From Scylla paramamosain (taxonomy: Eukaryota; Arthropoda; Malacostraca; Decapoda; Portunidae): a DNA stretch of 64,000 nt. Made by a program: the position numbers and the translations under genes. Under the pieces are notes generated by a model that saw nothing but the letters and a program-made list of their open reading frames with translations, searched no databases and was not told the origin of the DNA. Below are positions 59,911 to 64,000 of the stretch, in pieces; position 1 is the first letter of the stretch; each line of letters opens with the position of its first letter. Location of the stretch: positions 8,997,501-9,061,500 of the forward strand of contig NC_087178.1 of the NCBI RefSeq assembly GCF_035594125.1, written 5' to 3'.

Positions 59911-60168
59911 CAACAGACTTAGAAGTGACTGTAGAATCAAGATATATTGTAAAAACTTGACAAAACAAAAAGGAAAATGGTCCACCGGAGGAGACACCTG
60001 TGCGACGCTGTTATCGAGTTGTGACTGTTTTATGCCGCTGAACTGTGAGGTGGGACGCACTACCCAGCAATAGAAATGCTTTGCTGAGTGAGGTCCGGTG
60101 GTGCGAGCCTTATTTGTACTGTAGCGTGTTAGTGTGCCTTGTATCCTGTGGTACTGCTCTGTCTGGGC

Positions 60169-60174
60169 AATAAA
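60169..60174 (+). promoter_or_regulatory. Possible polyadenylation signal AATAAA
   Basis: AATAAA occurs about 20 bp upstream of a GTGTTTTGTTGTCC stretch, a possible cleavage context, perhaps in an LTR-like segment (60045-60258) that received the hAT insertion. Context is weak. Confidence 0.25.
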
Positions 60175-60266
60175 GACAGGAGTGCCCGTGAGACAGTGTT
60201 TTGTTGTCCTTCCTTCTCTCAGTAGTCTGTTGAGTCTACACAGGTGCCGTGCCTCGCCCCCACTAG

Positions 60267-61060
60267 CAGTGGCGGCTCGTCAATAGGGACTGCGAGACTG
60301 CAGTCCCCCCCCCCCTAGTGGATTTCTAGGACTCACGAAAATAATGTTAATTTATTTATGTTTGACTATCATTCGCATGAAAACACCAATTCTCATATGT
60401 TTATATGAAAAAAAAAAAAAATACTGCAAAACAATGAGGAAGTATGGAAATTATTTACTATTTAATGATACGAAAGCGGGGAGAAATGGGGGGAGGCTTC
60501 CCGGGCGGAATGGCGAGTGTGGACTGCGTCCAGCGTAGTCTTGTCTCGGCCGTTGTTGTGGCTAGGTGAGTGTTCTTGCGTCGGTCTTATTTTCGATCGT
60601 GTTTTTCAATTTGTCAGGGATGATTTTAAAATATTATTGATCAGTGATGGCTTGTGCTCAATCTTGATTACCATAGATAGTGTAAAATCACAGAAACATC
60701 GTATAAAATAGTTTTTTTTTTCTTTTCCCAGGTAGGCCTAGCAGTATTTTGCAAAATGGCACAAGAAGCAAAGACGGTTTCTCCATTGAAAGAACTCAAT
60801 TTTTCACAGTTAACACTTCAAGAGAAGGTAGCAATTAAACAAGCAGGTCGCCCATTACCAGACATTAAAATTGTTCAAGAAGGAGTAAGCCACAACAAGA
60901 AGTATATTCGCAGTTTTAATTGTGATTGGTACCAAAGGAAAACATGGCTCTGTGGATGTGAAGTTAAGAATGCACTATTTTGCTTTCCATGTCTGTTGTT
61001 TTATTTGACTGAATGTGAGACAGCCCCCCCCCCATCAGTAACAGTCACGAGCCGCCACTG
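60267..61060 (+). mobile_element. hAT deletion derivative (794 bp) with TIRs and 8-bp duplication
   Basis: Perfect 14-bp terminal inverted repeats CAGTGGCGGCTCGT (60267-60280 and 61047-61060) are flanked by CCCACTAG (60259-60266) and CCCACTAC (61061-61068), an 8-bp duplication with one difference. C-runs lie just inside both ends. Only the N-terminal zinc-finger exon of a transposase remains; the hAT catalytic domain is deleted, so it depends on another copy. Confidence 0.88.
60756..61020 (+). pseudogene. hAT transposase N-terminus with TTF-type zinc finger
   Basis: A splice-acceptor-like T-tract and CCCAG lie 24 bp upstream of the ATG at 60756. The product starts MAQEAKTVSPLKELNFSQLT. A basic/Leu-rich helix follows, then a TTF-type zinc finger (YIRSFNCDWYQRKTWLCGC, then ALFCFPCLLF), as in ZMYM1-like and other hAT-derived proteins. 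The frame reaches the C-run of the right terminus at about 61022; beyond that, codons come from the TIR. The RNase H-like catalytic domain is absent. The finger alone could bind DNA, but nothing shows expression. Confidence 0.75.
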
Positions 61061-61067
61061 CCCACTA

Positions 61068-61965
<898 letters not shown>

Positions 61966-62039
61966 CATTTTCACAGCTCAACTCGTCGTAAAAGATTTTA
62001 CAATATATCTTCATTCTACAGTCAATGGTGAGTTTAATG

Positions 62040-62235
62040 GTGTCAACTGGTGTCAACTGGTTATTTCGTATATGAAGTGAGTTATGGCATATAATACAAA
62101 AACATTTCTCACTCGAGCATGCAAAATGTGGCTAGACGTGAGTGCTAACGAGAGAGCGGTGCTGCCATTCAGCTGCAAACTTACAAACCCGCCTAGGCGC
62201 CAGGAATCTAGCTTAAGTGAATGGATTAGAGTGGT
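62040..62235 (-). repeat. Dispersed repeat, right copy of an inverted pair
   Basis: Reverse-complement partner of 59739-59910, lying about 2.1 kb away. A GTGTCAACTG unit is doubled at its left end (62040-62060). Confidence 0.8.
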
Positions 62236-62249
62236 TACGAGCGAAATGA

Positions 62250-63129
62250 TGTTGACAATGGAGATTGTTCTTTCATTTTGAGCGGCCCGTCCCGACCGCA
62301 TCGCTGTTCAAACTCTAATATCTTCGGAACTACGCGACCGATCGTAACAAAATTAACACCATATCACAGCACAACTCTATCAATTCTATATGATATTTCT
62401 TTCATCTCTTCTATTGGGTGAAGTTAATGGGTAATTTGCAAAAAAAGAGAACGTTGTCGAAAATAGGTTTTCGTCAGTTTCCTGCACTTTTCACCAAGTT
62501 TTTTTTTTGTGTGAGCAAGAGCGGATACCACTGAGCGCTGAATGAAATTTTCTATCCAATGGTATACAGCACAACCATTAGGCTCTCGTAAAGTTTTGAG
62601 CTAGAGTGATTTGAATATTACGGAAGTTCTTGATGTAAGTGGTGCTTCCATTGTTGCATCACTCACAGCTTCGGTCGTCAATCGCCTTCAGGCGTTTTAT
62701 TGGTTACAAGCGAGGCAGGGTTTACTATGGAGGTTGTTGTTCTGAGAGGCCCGGCCCTGCCCTGCCCATCCCAGGCCGACCGTAACGCTATTAAAATCTT
62801 AATATCTCCTGAACTACGCAGGCGATCGTAACGAAATTAGCACTATATGAGAGCACAACTCTATTAATTTTATATGATATAGCTTTCATCTTTTATTTAT
62901 TTTTTTTATACTCAATGGGTGACTTGCAAACATTAGAAAGGCGTGAAAAAAATTCTCAATGTTTACTAACTTTTTTTCCCCTCAACAAGACCGGATACAT
63001 ACCATTGAACGCAAAATGACATTTCCTATCCAACAGTATATAACACAATAATTTCGCTGTCGCAAAGTTTTCAGCTAGATTGATTTTTTAAAATATTAGG
63101 CTAGTCCGTTAGGTGCGGGGTTTGCCTGA

Positions 63130-63213
<84 letters not shown>

Positions 63214-63275
63214 GAAATAGCCTTCCACATATGCATTGCTGACAGCTACGATCGTCAATCGCCTTCTGAGGCGAT
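62250..63275. repeat. Diverged tandem dimer, unit about 470 bp
   Basis: Unit 1 (62250-62720) and unit 2 (62725-63275) share, in order, GGCCCG(T/G)CC, AATATCT(T/C)C(G/T)GAACTACGC, a CGATCGTAAC block, GCACAACTCTAT, ATATGATAT, GTATA(C/T)A(G/A)CACAA, AAAGTTTT and GTCAATCGCCTTC. Unit 2 contains a (CT)n insertion at 63132-63210 that unit 1 lacks. Confidence 0.75.
63132..63210. repeat. (CT)n microsatellite
   Basis: About 39 CT units within the second unit of the tandem dimer. Confidence 0.96.
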
Positions 63276-63375
63276 TGGCGATTGTTTGAACATGGCCATG
63301 CATCTTCATTCTGTCAGTAACAAAAGCTGAGGAAAACAGATCTGCCCTTTCGTCTTCCTATTCCCTTTGTTTATG

Positions 63376-63452
63376 TTAGGTTATGTGAGGTGTGGTTACA
63401 TTACGTTAGATTACTTTAGGTTATGTTAGGTTAGGTTAGGTTATTTTACGTT
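63376..63452. repeat. Degenerate TTAGG-type tract
   Basis: GTTAGG and GTTATG-like units in a run, with three good TTAGG units near 63428-63442. Confidence 0.75.
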
Positions 63453-63459
63453 AGTTTTT

Positions 63460-64000
63460 AGGGGTTTTTAGAATTTTGTGAGTTTCCATCACTGTTGCTG
63501 GGTACAAATACATAGAAAAGGGAACAGCATCGTCTAAATAATGAACATGGGAATGAATATGACATTGCTTGATAAAATGACGTTGGCAGAACTTGGAAAA
63601 TGATTGTTAAATTAGTTTGCAATATTGTTACTAGGAGGGTTTTATTCTACTGAATGCTCATTAAATTCCATTGTATTTCTACCAAGAATTTCACGGATTG
63701 ATTTCCAGGGTGATTTAGGGTTACCTTGACTTTCTTTTAATTTACCTTTATAGTATTTATTTTTGGCTGGTTTTAATATTCTCGCCAATTTACTTCTATA
63801 CGAACGATAGATTTGTCTGAAGGTTATAGGCTACTTAGTAGTTAATCTTTCCAATCTGTGCTTCTCCTTAATAATGATTTTCAAGGCCGGAGTGATATAA
63901 GGATTATAGTTGACTCTTCTGTCTTATGTAGTATTGCTTAATGTTTCTGGAATACTTCATTAAAGCGCTGTAAGAACAATTTGTAGGACTCAGTTGGACA
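63460..64000 (-). pseudogene. LINE endonuclease-RT linker, cut by the window edge
   Basis: The minus strand reads ALKIIIKEKHRLERLTTK-type sequence near 63820-63890, then PITFRQIYRSYRSKLARILK, KYYKGKLKES and NPKSPWKSIREILGRN at 63680-63840. This is the basic linker preceding the RT domain of CR1/Jockey-like LINEs. The following NHFPSSANVIL-like and LDDAVPFSMYL-like blocks decay by 63480. The element must extend right of the window in the 5' direction; the RT itself is missing here. Confidence 0.6.

Overview
The window looks like intergenic DNA from a large, repeat-rich arthropod genome, most plausibly a decapod crustacean. The clues are interstitial TTAGG (arthropod telomere) tracts, very long AG, AC, AT and trinucleotide microsatellites, and a mixed population of LINEs, Gypsy LTR elements and DNA transposons. 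No organism name can be read from the sequence itself. I found no complete host gene, tRNA or rRNA. Three exon-like segments at 10955-13027 are the only hint of a host gene.

Layout. 1-5360: microsatellites, a diverged LTR copy, and a LINE split by a complete 810-bp solo LTR (4045-4854). 5484-9000: an AT array, a minus-strand LINE of family I, a hAT exon fragment, direct repeats beside TTAGG units, a second AT array, and a 310-bp terminal-inverted-repeat element that contains a head-to-head telomere-repeat palindrome. 9000-13030: mostly unannotated, with many microsatellites and the exon-like segments. 13049-19520: a second family I LINE copy, a Gypsy element lacking reverse transcriptase, and a degraded LINE. 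19520-24940: intergenic, including a C/A-rich minisatellite. 24949-27008: a MULE transposon with ~100-bp terminal inverted repeats and a FLYWCH/MULE transposase broken by single-base shifts. 27031-29541: a family I LINE with a long open frame. 29690-33440: an LTR fragment, two PIF/Harbinger remnants (one with both termini and a TAA duplication) and an R2-like LINE tail.

35816-46435 is a stack of nested insertions. A CR1-like LINE (ORF1 esterase plus endonuclease) is interrupted by a family I LINE (37007-39743) and then by a nearly complete 5.5-kb Jockey-type LINE (39923-45451). Shorter insertions beside the latter share the 10-mer TAATTGACAT. 46440-52200 is a Ty3/Gypsy retroelement in gag-protease-RT-RNase H-integrase order with an envelope-like fragment; all parts are broken. 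52291-64000 holds a TA-flanked MITE, a LINE ORF1 relic, another LINE, a GTA array, a hAT deletion derivative with termini and target duplication, an inverted repeat pair, a ~470-bp tandem dimer, and a LINE running off the right edge.

The coding content is therefore selfish DNA. Reverse transcriptase/endonuclease sets copy LINEs, Gag-Pol(-Env) sets belong to LTR elements, and DDE-type transposases belong to the MULE, hAT and Harbinger elements. The value of the window lies in the order of insertions and in several structurally complete small elements. Many lesions are single-base shifts in A or T runs, so some could be assembly errors. All family assignments come from reading motifs by eye; no database search was possible.
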